Shown piece after piece: positions 31,448 to 40,195 of a stretch of DNA of 64,000 nt. This DNA is from Erythrobacteraceae bacterium (GTDB taxonomy: Bacteria > Pseudomonadota > Alphaproteobacteria > Sphingomonadales > Sphingomonadaceae). The notes under the pieces were generated by a model. The model saw nothing but the letters and a program-made list of their open reading frames with translations, did not search any database and was not told the origin of the DNA. The stretch is from positions 41,474 through 105,473 of the forward strand of contig CANJYE010000001.1 in assembly GCA_947479055.1 (NCBI GenBank). The letters run 5' to 3'. Each line of letters starts with the position of its first letter. Within the stretch, counting starts at the first letter, position 1. A program made the translations under genes and the position numbers.

Positions 31448-33466
31448 TCAGAAATCGGCGATCAGGTAGAGGCTGAAACGGCGCCGCTCGGCCGGGCGCA
31501 GGCTGTTGCTGGCCAGCACATCCCACGATTTCCTGTCGAACACGTTCTCCACCACCAACCGCAGGCTGACGGGAATGTCGCTGATCTTGAAGTGATGGCG
31601 CGCGCCAAGATCCAGCATGGTGCGCGACGGCAGCGTCAACTGCCCGCCGCCCAGCGCGGCCCAGGTGCCGGAGGAAACCGCACGCTTGCTGTCGTGCTCC
31701 ACCACGGCGGTGAAGGTCAGGCCATTGAGGATGTCGGTGCGATAGGACAGGTCGATCTTGCCGTGAATATTCGGGGTGCCGACCGGGCGCCTGCCGCTGA
31801 TGCCAAGCGCAACGCCCGGCCCGGTCACCACCGGGTCCATCATCACCCCGCCCGCCAGAATATGCAGCCGCTCGGTCAGATTGCCGGTGACTGAGAACTC
31901 GATCCCGCGGTGCCGGACCCCGCCCAACTGGGCGTAACGATTGGCCGTGTCGAAGGCGAAATAGGGCTTCTCGATCTGGAACACGCTCGACACCAGCGTG
32001 ATCTTGCCCAGCTTGACCTGCACGCCCGCATCGATCTGCTTGGTCTTGAGTGCGGGCAGTTGCTCGTTACGGTTGGCGGCGTTTTCCGGGGCGGAGCCAT
32101 TGTCTTCCAGCCCGGTGACGATCCCGGCATAGAGTGACAGCCAGCTTGCCGGGCGGACCATCACGCTGGCGTTGTAGAGCCAGGGGTTCGCCTTGGAGGT
32201 CGTCCGCAAACCGCCGGGCGCGGAGAAGGATGCGTCGTAATCGGTCCGGTTGAGGCCGAGGTTGATCTGCCCGACCCCGTCGATCGAGCCAATATAGCCG
32301 ACGGTATAGGCCACCTGCCGCAGATTGCCGACGTTTACCGATCCATAGGAAATGGCCGGCAGAGGGTGCTGGTCGGGATCGCCATAGGGGACGGTGGTGG
32401 CACCGGGGGTGAAATCGATGAAATCCGATCCGCCGCTCTCCCGCTTGCGGTAACGCCCGCGCGCACCGGCGATGAGACGGTGCTTCACCTTGCCTTCGCC
32501 GAAGCGCCAGGTGAACAGGCCTTCCCAACTGTTGGCGTAGTTCTGCTGCTTGGGATCGGCCAGCAGGATATGGCTGGCGGCCCCCGCCTCGTTCTCGATG
32601 AAATAGAGCTCGGTGAAATTCTCATCGTGGTTGAGTTCCGACCGGAACAGCCCGCCGCGAAACGACAGGCCCTTGGCGATCTGCGCCTTGATCGTCGCGC
32701 CATGGGCCCAGTTGCCATCATGGCCGCGAGCCCATTTCTGGCCGAGATATTCACGCCGCCCGGGCAGTTTCGGTACGAACGGCCCGGTGGTGATCGCCAG
32801 CGGGCGGACCTTCATGCCACTGGAGGTGAAGCCGCTGACGAAAGCCTTGATCTCGACATCGCCGAAACGGATGCGCGGAATGAAGGCGCGGGCGAGATTT
32901 TCGGACTGGAAGCCATCGGCATAGCGCTGGATGCCGTGGCCGATCCCGGCGGCGAAGGAAAGGTGGCCGTCGATCACCGGCACACCGAGGTCGAGCGACT
33001 CCACATCCGCCCCATAGGCGGTCGAGGCAAGGTTGAGCGTGGCAACGAAATCATCGCCCGAAGGATGCGTCCGCCAGGCGACGATACCGGTGGGTGAGGG
33101 TGCGACATAATCCAGTGCCGCAAAGCCGACGCGGATGTTGGACCCTTCGCGCAGGCGCTGGGCCAGGCTGCTCAACTGGTCGAAATAAACCCCGTCGATC
33201 CGCGCGTTGCCGGCCTGCTGCGGATTGAAGCCGCGCACATTGGTGGCGGTGTAGATGCCGACGTCTTCCCAGCCCATCGAGCCGCCAAACGCGTCCTCGG
33301 CACCCTGCTGCGCATTGTCACCGGCATGCTGCGCCATTGCAGGCACCGCCGCGGCACATGACAGCACGCCTGCAAGCCGCAGCGCGGCCTTCCTGAAACC
33401 TGTTGCCCGCAAAGCTCTCCCCTTTTGCGGAGGAGCCCTATTACGCCGCCGCGAAAAGGTCCACAC
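31448..33466 (-). CDS. TonB-dependent receptor-like protein with shortened plug (paralog)
   Basis: 672 residues if the GTG at 33466 is used; a TTG about 17 codons downstream (at LRATGFRKAALRL), near a GGGGAGAG site, may be the true start. Signal peptide ends VPAMAQHAG. Same architecture as the neighbour: EDAFGGSMGWEDVGIYTATN, VRGFNPQQAGNARIDGVYF, ALDYVAPSPTGIV, then a full barrel ending LYLIADF. No TonB box is visible. Lies 19 bases after the SDR gene in the same direction, so SDR and the receptor pair may be one operon. Confidence 0.83.
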   Translation of the reverse strand: MWTFSRRRNRAPPQKGRALRATGFRKAALRLAGVLSCAAAVPAMAQHAGDNAQQGAEDAFGGSMGWEDVGIYTATNVRGFNPQQAGNARIDGVYFDQLSSLAQRLREGSNIRVGFAALDYVAPSPTGIVAWRTHPSGDDFVATLNLASTAYGADVESLDLGVPVIDGHLSFAAGIGHGIQRYADGFQSENLARAFIPRIRFGDVEIKAFVSGFTSSGMKVRPLAITTGPFVPKLPGRREYLGQKWARGHDGNWAHGATIKAQIAKGLSFRGGLFRSELNHDENFTELYFIENEAGAASHILLADPKQQNYANSWEGLFTWRFGEGKVKHRLIAGARGRYRKRESGGSDFIDFTPGATTVPYGDPDQHPLPAISYGSVNVGNLRQVAYTVGYIGSIDGVGQINLGLNRTDYDASFSAPGGLRTTSKANPWLYNASVMVRPASWLSLYAGIVTGLEDNGSAPENAANRNEQLPALKTKQIDAGVQVKLGKITLVSSVFQIEKPYFAFDTANRYAQLGGVRHRGIEFSVTGNLTERLHILAGGVMMDPVVTGPGVALGISGRRPVGTPNIHGKIDLSYRTDILNGLTFTAVVEHDSKRAVSSGTWAALGGGQLTLPSRTMLDLGARHHFKISDIPVSLRLVVENVFDRKSWDVLASNSLRPAERRRFSLYLIADF

Positions 33467-33485
33467 ACTAAACCTATTTTACAGC

Positions 33486-34235
33486 TTACGCAGACTGCCC
33501 CCCGTCGACGAGAATTTCCGCGCCCGAGACGAAACTGGCGTCCGGACTGGCGAGGAAGCCGACCGCCGCCGCCAGTTCCTCCGGTCGGCCATAGCGGCCG
33601 AGCGGAGTGAGCCCGGCCAGAATCGGGCCGAACGGGCCATCGGCGGAATTCATCTCCGTATCGATCGCGCCGGGGTGGATGCAGTTGACCGTGATCCCAC
33701 GCGGGCCGAGATCATGCGCCCAGGATCGGCTGTAGGCGGCGATCGCGGCCTTGGTCGCGGTGTAATCGCCAAGCCCGGGAAAGGGGCAGCGCTGGGTCGA
33801 AACCGTGCCGAGCGAAATGATCCGCCCGCCATCCTCGATCACGCCCACGGCCGCCCGCACCGCCGTAACCGCGCTGGTCAGGTTGATCGCCAGCTGTCGG
33901 CGCATCTCGGCCTCATTGCGATCCGGATCGTCGATCGGGCCAAGGATCATCACGCCTGCGTTGTTCACCAGGATATCGAACCGCCCGAAGCGGGCGTGGA
34001 CCGCGCGCACGGTGGCGGCCACCGCTTCGCCATCGGCCTGGTCGCAGGCGATGGCGACAACCTGCTGGCCCCTGTCGGCGCATTCACTGGCGAGCGCCTC
34101 TGCCCTGTCCGGGGAGGAATGATAGGTAAATGCCACGCTCGCGCCGTCCCCGGCGAGCCGGCGGACGATGGCGGCACCGATTCCGCGTGATCCGCCGGTC
34201 ACCAGTGCAACCTTGCCTGCAAGCGTTTGGGTCAT
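33486..34235 (-). CDS. Short-chain dehydrogenase/reductase (SDR)
   Basis: 249 residues from the ATG at 34235. NAD(P)-dependent oxidoreductase of the classical SDR family. Cofactor motif VTGGSRGIGAAIVRRL near residue 13, structural NNAGVM near 88, catalytic Ser in SLGTVS, and YTATK (Tyr-x3-Lys) near 150. C terminus SFVSGAEILVDGGQ is typical of FabG-like members. Probably cotranscribed with the two receptors downstream. Confidence 0.92.
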   Translation of the reverse strand: MTQTLAGKVALVTGGSRGIGAAIVRRLAGDGASVAFTYHSSPDRAEALASECADRGQQVVAIACDQADGEAVAATVRAVHARFGRFDILVNNAGVMILGPIDDPDRNEAEMRRQLAINLTSAVTAVRAAVGVIEDGGRIISLGTVSTQRCPFPGLGDYTATKAAIAAYSRSWAHDLGPRGITVNCIHPGAIDTEMNSADGPFGPILAGLTPLGRYGRPEELAAAVGFLASPDASFVSGAEILVDGGQSA

Positions 34236-34389
34236 CGCCTGATAAACCTCTCTCGTAGCCAGACGTGACCTTGCTGCAACTTGCGGTGGAAATGCAAGGG
34301 AGGCCCTTCTCAACCAGAATTTTTACTATATAGGGAGAAAGAATTAGTATTACGGCCCGATGACAGGGCGAAAACAGGGGGGAATCTGG

Positions 34390-36891
34390 ATGACCTACGG
34401 GAAAATTGCGCGTGGCGTTCTGCTCGCTTCGGCTGGTGTGGCGGGCTTGGTCGGTCCAAGTGCATTTGCGCAGAATGCGCCAGCATCCTCCTCCTCTGGC
34501 GGCGGCCTTGAAGAAATCATCGTCACCGCGCGCAAGCAGTCCGAAACGCTGCTCACCGTCCCCGTCGCCGTCTCCGCGATCGGTGGCGAGGAAATCCAGC
34601 GCAAGGGCGTGACCGACCTTACCCGCATCGCCCAGCTTGCTCCGCAGATCATGCTTGCCCAGGCGGACTCGGGCACGGGCGCCAGCTTCTCGATCCGCGG
34701 CCTTGGCACTTCCTTCCTCGATCCGGGCCTTGAACAGTCGGTGGTCGTCGTTCTCGATGGCGCGCCGATTTCGCGCGGCCTGGTGGTCAACATGGGCATG
34801 TTTGACCTTGCCCAGGTCGAAGTGATGAAGGGGCCGCAGGCACTGTTCTTCGGCAAGAACAGCCCGGCTGGCGTGGTCTCGCTGACCTCGGCCGGGGCGA
34901 CCGACACGCTCCAGGGCCACATCCGGTTTGGCTATGAATTTAAGGCAAAGGAAAAATATGTCGAGGCGGCGATTTCCGGTCCGCTGTCCGATACGCTGAA
35001 AGGCCGCATCGCCGTGCGCGCGTCCGACATGCGCGGGTGGATGCGCAATGGCGCCACCGCACTGCCATCGCCGCTGCCACTGGCTTTCGCCACCTTCTAC
35101 CCGGTTTCGGGTACGCCGAAGAAGAGCTGGGCGCCCAACGAGAAAAACATGATGGGTCGCGCCACCCTCACCTGGGAGCCGAGCAGCAATTTCGATTCGA
35201 CCCTCAAGGTGTCGTATGGCGACATGAAGAACGCCGCCGGTACGACCCAGCAATATTGCGATCCCAAGCTTGGCGCTGGGCCGGTGTCGATCGCGGGATT
35301 TGTCGATCCGAACGACAGCTGCAAGTTCAACAATGTCGTCCTCAGCAACGGCGTGCCGGAGCAATACGTCCAGGACAGCTGGTACAAGATGAAGAAAGAC
35401 GGCAGCACCTATGCCCGGGTCAAGACGCTGCTGTCCACACTGAGCATGAACTACAAGACCGACAATCTGACCATCAGTTCGGTCAGCAGCTATCTCAAGC
35501 TTCGGTTCACCAACTCCAACAACTATGACCAAACCAGCTACGGCCTCGCCGGTGTGACGATCGGCGAATTTACCGACATCTTCTCGCAGGAAATGCGGAT
35601 GGTCAGCAATTTCGATGCACCGGTAAACTTCACCGTCGGCGGTTATTACGAAAAGATGAAGCGCAAGACCTGGTCCGATGCGCTGATCTTCTTCGTGGGG
35701 CCTGTTCCCGCCGGTTCTCCGGGGGCTGGGCGGTTCGACAACTTCCACTCGGTCAACCACGCCAAGGGCGAGACAATCTCGGCCTTCGGGCAGGTCCGCT
35801 GGAACATCCTCGAAAACCTCGAACTGGCTGGCGGTGTGCGCTACACCAAGGAAAAGCGCACGCAGCAGGTCGAGAACCTGTTCATCCATCCCTATGTGCT
35901 GGGGCCGACCGCGCTGGGCGATCTGGTGCCGGTGGGCATCGGCCTTCAGGATGGCACGTTCAAGGGCACCAACTGGTCACCTGAAGCGACGCTGACCTAC
36001 AAGATCACGCCGCAGGTGATGACCTATGCCGCCTTCAAGACCGGCTACAAGTCTGGCGGCTTCCCCTCGCTCAGCCTGTGGAAGCTCAATCCATCGGTGC
36101 CAGGCTGCACCACCACCGAATGCCGTACCCCGCGTGGCAGCCAGTTCGGGTTCGGTCCTGAAAAAGCCAAGGGCTTCGAAGCCGGCATCAAGGGCAAGTT
36201 CGCCAACAACACCATCCGGCTCGAACTGACCGCCTACAGCTACAAATATTCCAACCTCCAGCAGTCGATCTTCGATCCACCGACCTTCAGCTTCCTGATC
36301 AAGAACGCGGCAGCGGCCAAGATCAAGGGCATCGAACTGTCGGGTGAATGGCTGGCGACCGATGGCCTGCGCTTCAACGGGTCGGTTGCCTACAACGATG
36401 CCAAGTACAGCAGCTTCCCGAACAACGGCTGCTATACCGCGCAGACCGCTGCTCAGGGCTGCGTCATTCCTCCTGCCGGCACGGTCGATATCCACGGCAA
36501 CCCGATCCTCGTTGCGGTCCAGAACATGAAGGGGCGGCGGCTGCCACGCGCACCGAAGATGAACATCCTGGCCGGCGTCAGCTACGATACCGCAATTTCG
36601 GATGGCTGGAAGATCGGCGTCTCGGGCGATGTAAACTACACCTCGGGCTACAACACCCAGGAGACCCAGCCCACCTTCGCCTGGCAGAAGAGCTATGCGC
36701 TGTGGAACGCGGGCCTGCGGTTCTATTCCGAGGATGACAAATACGAACTGGCGCTGATCGGTCGCAACCTGGCCAACAAATACTATGTCCAGGTCAGCAC
36801 CGCGACCACCTTCGGTGTCCGCCCGGACAATCTCCAGGCAGCAACCCCGCGTCCGCGCGAAATCCGGTTGCAGGGTACCTACCGGTTCTGA
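34390..36891 (+). CDS. TonB-dependent receptor
   Basis: 833 residues from the ATG at 34390, which follows a G-rich site. Signal peptide to about residue 28 (ASAGVAGLVGPSAFAQ). TonB box-like EEIIVTARKQ near residue 41, plug with IAQLAPQIMLAQADSGTG, FSIRGLGTSFLDPGLEQSVV, VEVMKGPQALFFGKNSPAG, then the barrel ending EIRLQGTYRF. Sphingomonad-type receptor for organic substrates rather than siderophores (inference). The next gene is a close tandem paralog carrying an extra OmpA domain. Confidence 0.95.
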   Translation: MTYGKIARGVLLASAGVAGLVGPSAFAQNAPASSSSGGGLEEIIVTARKQSETLLTVPVAVSAIGGEEIQRKGVTDLTRIAQLAPQIMLAQADSGTGASFSIRGLGTSFLDPGLEQSVVVVLDGAPISRGLVVNMGMFDLAQVEVMKGPQALFFGKNSPAGVVSLTSAGATDTLQGHIRFGYEFKAKEKYVEAAISGPLSDTLKGRIAVRASDMRGWMRNGATALPSPLPLAFATFYPVSGTPKKSWAPNEKNMMGRATLTWEPSSNFDSTLKVSYGDMKNAAGTTQQYCDPKLGAGPVSIAGFVDPNDSCKFNNVVLSNGVPEQYVQDSWYKMKKDGSTYARVKTLLSTLSMNYKTDNLTISSVSSYLKLRFTNSNNYDQTSYGLAGVTIGEFTDIFSQEMRMVSNFDAPVNFTVGGYYEKMKRKTWSDALIFFVGPVPAGSPGAGRFDNFHSVNHAKGETISAFGQVRWNILENLELAGGVRYTKEKRTQQVENLFIHPYVLGPTALGDLVPVGIGLQDGTFKGTNWSPEATLTYKITPQVMTYAAFKTGYKSGGFPSLSLWKLNPSVPGCTTTECRTPRGSQFGFGPEKAKGFEAGIKGKFANNTIRLELTAYSYKYSNLQQSIFDPPTFSFLIKNAAAAKIKGIELSGEWLATDGLRFNGSVAYNDAKYSSFPNNGCYTAQTAAQGCVIPPAGTVDIHGNPILVAVQNMKGRRLPRAPKMNILAGVSYDTAISDGWKIGVSGDVNYTSGYNTQETQPTFAWQKSYALWNAGLRFYSEDDKYELALIGRNLANKYYVQVSTATTFGVRPDNLQAATPRPREIRLQGTYRF

Positions 36892-36916
36892 ACTAGAAAA
36901 GCCGATTGATCGAGAA

Positions 36917-36941
36917 GGCCCGGAGCAATCCGGGCCTTTTT
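36917..36941 (+). terminator. Rho-independent terminator after the first receptor
   Basis: GGCCCGG, loop AGCAAT, CCGGGCC, then TTTTT. The same hairpin with the same loop follows the second receptor, showing that the terminator belongs to the duplicated unit. Confidence 0.9.
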
Positions 36942-36988
36942 GTTTGCGTGCCCAGGTGTTGCCTCATGGCCACGGCGGCGGCGAGAAC

Positions 36989-37002
36989 GGGGGGGGGGGG
37001 GG
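36989..37002 (+). repeat. Homopolymeric G tract (14 G)
   Basis: Fourteen consecutive G residues between the first receptor's terminator and the start of the TBDR-OmpA gene, 90 bases upstream of its GTG. Tracts of this length are prone to slipped-strand change. Confidence 0.85.
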
Positions 37003-37091
37003 ACTGGCGCGCTGCAGGAATTGTACTAAGGAGCCGGATTACTGAGATTTCGTCAAGCTGCGAATCGCGGCCGAAACAGGGAGAATACCAA

Positions 37092-40007
37092 GTGATCAGC
37101 AGAACAGTCATTCGTGGCGCGCTTCTGGCTTCGGCCGGGGCAGCGGCCCTTGTCGGCCCGAGCGCCTTTGCTCAGGGAGCCGATGGGGCATCATCGGGTG
37201 GTCTTGAGGAAATCATCGTTACGGCCCGTAAGCAGTCCGAATCGCTGCTGACCGTGCCGGTTGCTGTGTCCGCGATCAGTGCCGAGGAAATCGAGCGCAA
37301 GGGCGTGACCGACCTTACCCGCATCGCCCAGCTCGCCCCGCAGGTGATCCTCGCCCAGGCCGACTCCGGCACCGGCGCCAGCTTCTCGATCCGCGGCCTT
37401 GGCACCTCGTTCCTCGATCCGGGTCTCGACCAGTCGGTCGTCGTCGTGCTCGATGGCATGCCGATCTCGCGCGGCCAGGTGGTCATGATGGGCATGTTCG
37501 ACCTTGCCCAGGTCGAAGTGCTGAAGGGCCCGCAGGCCCTGTTCTTCGGCAAGAACAGCCCGGCGGGCGTGGTTTCGCTGACCTCTGCCGGTGCGACCGA
37601 CACGCTTGAGGGCTATGTCCGCGCCGGTTACGAATTCAAGGCTCAGGAAAAGTATGTGGAAGCGGCCATTTCCGGTCCGCTGTCCGATACGCTGAAGGCC
37701 CGCGTTGCGCTGCGCGGATCCGACATGCGCGGCTGGATGAAGAACATGTCGCAGGCCCTGCCTTCGCCGTTCCCGCTTGCCGCCGCGACCTTCTTCCCCG
37801 TCTCCGCAGGTGCGGCTCACAAATATGGCCCCGGTTCCAAGGATATGATGGGCCGTGCTACCTTGACCTGGGAGCCCAGCAGCGCGTTCGACGCTACCCT
37901 CAAGGTGGCCATCGGTCGCCACAAGGATAACGGCACGACCACCCAGCAATATTGCGATCCGCACAATCACGATGGTCCGATCACGATCGGCGGGATTGAG
38001 GATACCTCGGTCGATTGCAAGTTCGACAACAAGATCCTCAGCAATGGCGTTCCTTCGCAGTACATCCAGGACAGCTGGCAGGGTGCCAAGGCCAGCGGCA
38101 ATCCCTTCTCGAAGGTCAATACCATGTTGACCACGTTCAACATGAACTACAAGACCGACAACCTGACCTTCAGTTCGGTTTCGAGCTACCTTGATCTCAA
38201 GTATGCCGGCATGAACAACTATGACCAGACCAGCTATGGCCTGGCCAACTCTGCCATTGGCGAGCATACCAAGATCTTCTCGCAAGAACTGCGCATGGTC
38301 AGCAATTTCGACGCTCCGGTGAACTTCACCCTCGGCGCCTATTACGAAGACATGAAGCGCAGCACCTATACCGACACGATCATCTTCTTCGTCGGCCCGG
38401 TCCCGGCCGGTTCTCCGGGTGCGGGTCGCTTTGACAACTTCAACTCGCAGAATGCGGCCACTGGCAAGACCATCTCTGCCTTTGGCCAGGTCCGCTGGAA
38501 CATCCTGGATAACCTCGAACTGGCCGGTGGCGTTCGTTACACCAAGGAAAAGCGCACCCAGGAAGTCGAGAACCTGTTCATCCATCCCTATGTCGGCGGT
38601 TCGGTCGGTCCGGATGGCGAAGTTGTTGCCGGTCCGCTCGGTACGCTGGTTCCGGTTGGCCAGAAGCTGACGGGTGGCAAGTTCAAGGACACCAACTGGT
38701 CGCCTGAAGCCACACTGACATACAAGATCACCCCCGAGGTGATGACGTACCTCGCTTACAAGACCGGCTACAAGTCGGGCGGGTTCCCTTCGCTCAGCCT
38801 GTTCAAGCTGAACCCGGATGGCACCGTTCCGCAGGGTCGGCAGTTCGGGTTCGGTCCTGAGAAGGCCAAGGGCTTCGAAGCCGGTATCAAGGGCAAGCTG
38901 GCCAATAACACCATCCGTCTCGAAGCAACGGTCTACAGCTACAAGTATTCCGATCTTCAGCAGTCGATCTTCGATCCGCCGACCTTCAGCTTCCTGATCA
39001 AGAACGCTGCGGCTGCCAAGATCAAGGGCGTCGAGGTTTCGGGTGAATGGCTTGCCGCTGAGGGCCTGCGCTTCAACGGTGCCGCTGCCTACAACGACGC
39101 CAAGTACAGCTCGTTCCCGAACAACGGCTGCTACACCGGCCAGACCGCGGCGCAGGGTTGCGTGCCCAATTCGGCTGGCGTCCCGGTGCAGGATCTCAAG
39201 GGTCGTCATCTGGCGCGCGCGCCGAAGTGGAACCTGATGGCCGGTTTCAACTATGAAACCCCGATCTCGAACGACTGGAACGTCGGCATTGCGGGTGACG
39301 TGAACTACACCTCGGGCTATGCGACCCAGGAAACCCAGCCGCCGTTTGCCTACCAGAAGAGCTTCGCCCTGTTCAACGCGGGTGTCCGCTTCTTCTCTGA
39401 GGACAAGCGCTATGAACTGGCCTTCATTGGCCGCAACCTCGCCAACAAGTACTATGTCCAGCTGAGCACCGCGACCACCTTTGGCGCGACTCAGGACAAC
39501 ATTCATGCCGCAACCCCGCGTCCGCGCGAGCTGCGGATTCAGGGCACGTACCGCTTCTTCGGTGGTGCTGCGCCGGCTCCGGCCTATGCTCCGCCGCCGC
39601 CCCCTCCGCCGCCCCCGCCTCCGCCGCCCCCGCCGCCTCCGCCGCCGGTGGTGGAATGCAACAAGGGCCCCTACATCGTGTTCTTCGACTGGGATAAGTC
39701 GGACATCACGCCGGAAGCCGCCACGGTGCTCGACAATGCGGTTACCGCTTATGGCAATTGCAACAACGTGCCGATCATGCTGGCCGGCCATGCCGACCGC
39801 TCGGGTCGTCCCGCCTATAACGTCGCGCTGTCGGAGCGTCGGAACGCCGAGGTTCACGGCTATCTGACCGCCCACGGCATTGCCGATGGTTCGATCAGCA
39901 GCCAGGCCTTCGGCGAGAGCGCTCCGCGCGTTCCCACCGCCGATGGCGTGCGCGAACTGCAGAACCGCCGGGTGGAAATCTCTTACGGGCCGGGTTCGGG
40001 CAACTAA
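37092..40007 (+). CDS. TonB-dependent receptor fused to a C-terminal OmpA peptidoglycan-binding domain
   Basis: 971 residues from the GTG at 37092, which has CAGGGAGA seven bases ahead and opens the signal peptide (LLASAGAAALVGPSAFAQ). Receptor part as in the tandem paralog: TonB box EEIIVTARKQ, FSIRGLGTSFLDPGLDQSVV, VLKGPQALFFGKNSPAG, and a barrel ending ELRIQGTYRF near residue 820. Then come GGAAPAPAYA, 19 consecutive prolines (39591-39647) and, from about residue 853, an OmpA/MotB domain: FFDWDKSDITPEA, GHADRSGRPAYN and LSERRNAEV with the Asp and Arg that bind diaminopimelate in OmpA, then LQNRRVEISYGPGSG. A receptor C terminus faces the periplasm, so the domain can reach the cell wall. 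Confidence 0.93.
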   Translation: MISRTVIRGALLASAGAAALVGPSAFAQGADGASSGGLEEIIVTARKQSESLLTVPVAVSAISAEEIERKGVTDLTRIAQLAPQVILAQADSGTGASFSIRGLGTSFLDPGLDQSVVVVLDGMPISRGQVVMMGMFDLAQVEVLKGPQALFFGKNSPAGVVSLTSAGATDTLEGYVRAGYEFKAQEKYVEAAISGPLSDTLKARVALRGSDMRGWMKNMSQALPSPFPLAAATFFPVSAGAAHKYGPGSKDMMGRATLTWEPSSAFDATLKVAIGRHKDNGTTTQQYCDPHNHDGPITIGGIEDTSVDCKFDNKILSNGVPSQYIQDSWQGAKASGNPFSKVNTMLTTFNMNYKTDNLTFSSVSSYLDLKYAGMNNYDQTSYGLANSAIGEHTKIFSQELRMVSNFDAPVNFTLGAYYEDMKRSTYTDTIIFFVGPVPAGSPGAGRFDNFNSQNAATGKTISAFGQVRWNILDNLELAGGVRYTKEKRTQEVENLFIHPYVGGSVGPDGEVVAGPLGTLVPVGQKLTGGKFKDTNWSPEATLTYKITPEVMTYLAYKTGYKSGGFPSLSLFKLNPDGTVPQGRQFGFGPEKAKGFEAGIKGKLANNTIRLEATVYSYKYSDLQQSIFDPPTFSFLIKNAAAAKIKGVEVSGEWLAAEGLRFNGAAAYNDAKYSSFPNNGCYTGQTAAQGCVPNSAGVPVQDLKGRHLARAPKWNLMAGFNYETPISNDWNVGIAGDVNYTSGYATQETQPPFAYQKSFALFNAGVRFFSEDKRYELAFIGRNLANKYYVQLSTATTFGATQDNIHAATPRPRELRIQGTYRFFGGAAPAPAYAPPPPPPPPPPPPPPPPPPPVVECNKGPYIVFFDWDKSDITPEAATVLDNAVTAYGNCNNVPIMLAGHADRSGRPAYNVALSERRNAEVHGYLTAHGIADGSISSQAFGESAPRVPTADGVRELQNRRVEISYGPGSGN

Positions 40008-40034
40008 GCCCAACTGCCTCAGGCGAATGAACGA

Positions 40035-40061
40035 GGGCCCGGAGCAATCCGGGCCCTTTTT
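40035..40061 (+). terminator. Rho-independent terminator after the TBDR-OmpA gene
   Basis: GGGCCCGG, loop AGCAAT, CCGGGCCC, TTTTT; near-copy of the terminator at 36917-36941. Confidence 0.9.
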
Positions 40062-40106
40062 CTGTGCGCACGGTATGGAATTCGGCTGGCCCATGGTATT
40101 GACGCG

Positions 40107-40118
40107 ATTGTCGACAAT
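40107..40118. promoter_or_regulatory. Perfect palindrome ATTGTCGACAAT, probable operator
   Basis: Perfect 12-base dyad 3 bases after a TTGACG hexamer (40099-40104) and 78 bases before the amidohydrolase ATG. The GT-C-GAC core is compatible with sites of FadR-type GntR regulators. No gene for such a regulator lies in the window. Confidence 0.4.
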
Positions 40119-40195
40119 CCTTGCCTGTTATCCCCATCGGGTTGAGCAATGGCCGGGCAAGGGATAGTCTGTCGCCGAAACGAATGGAGAGTATG

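Noticed and set aside
39591..39647. Polyproline-coding run as a possible assembly artefact
   Set aside because: The codons vary (ccg, ccc, cct) and the frame continues into a correct OmpA domain, so it is a normal linker like that of sphingomonad OmpA proteins.
37191..40094. Very long open frame (967 codons) on the minus strand
   Set aside because: It is fully antisense to the TBDR-OmpA gene, its His/Arg/Gly-rich translation has no recognisable domain, and it arises from the GC-rich codon pattern of the real gene.
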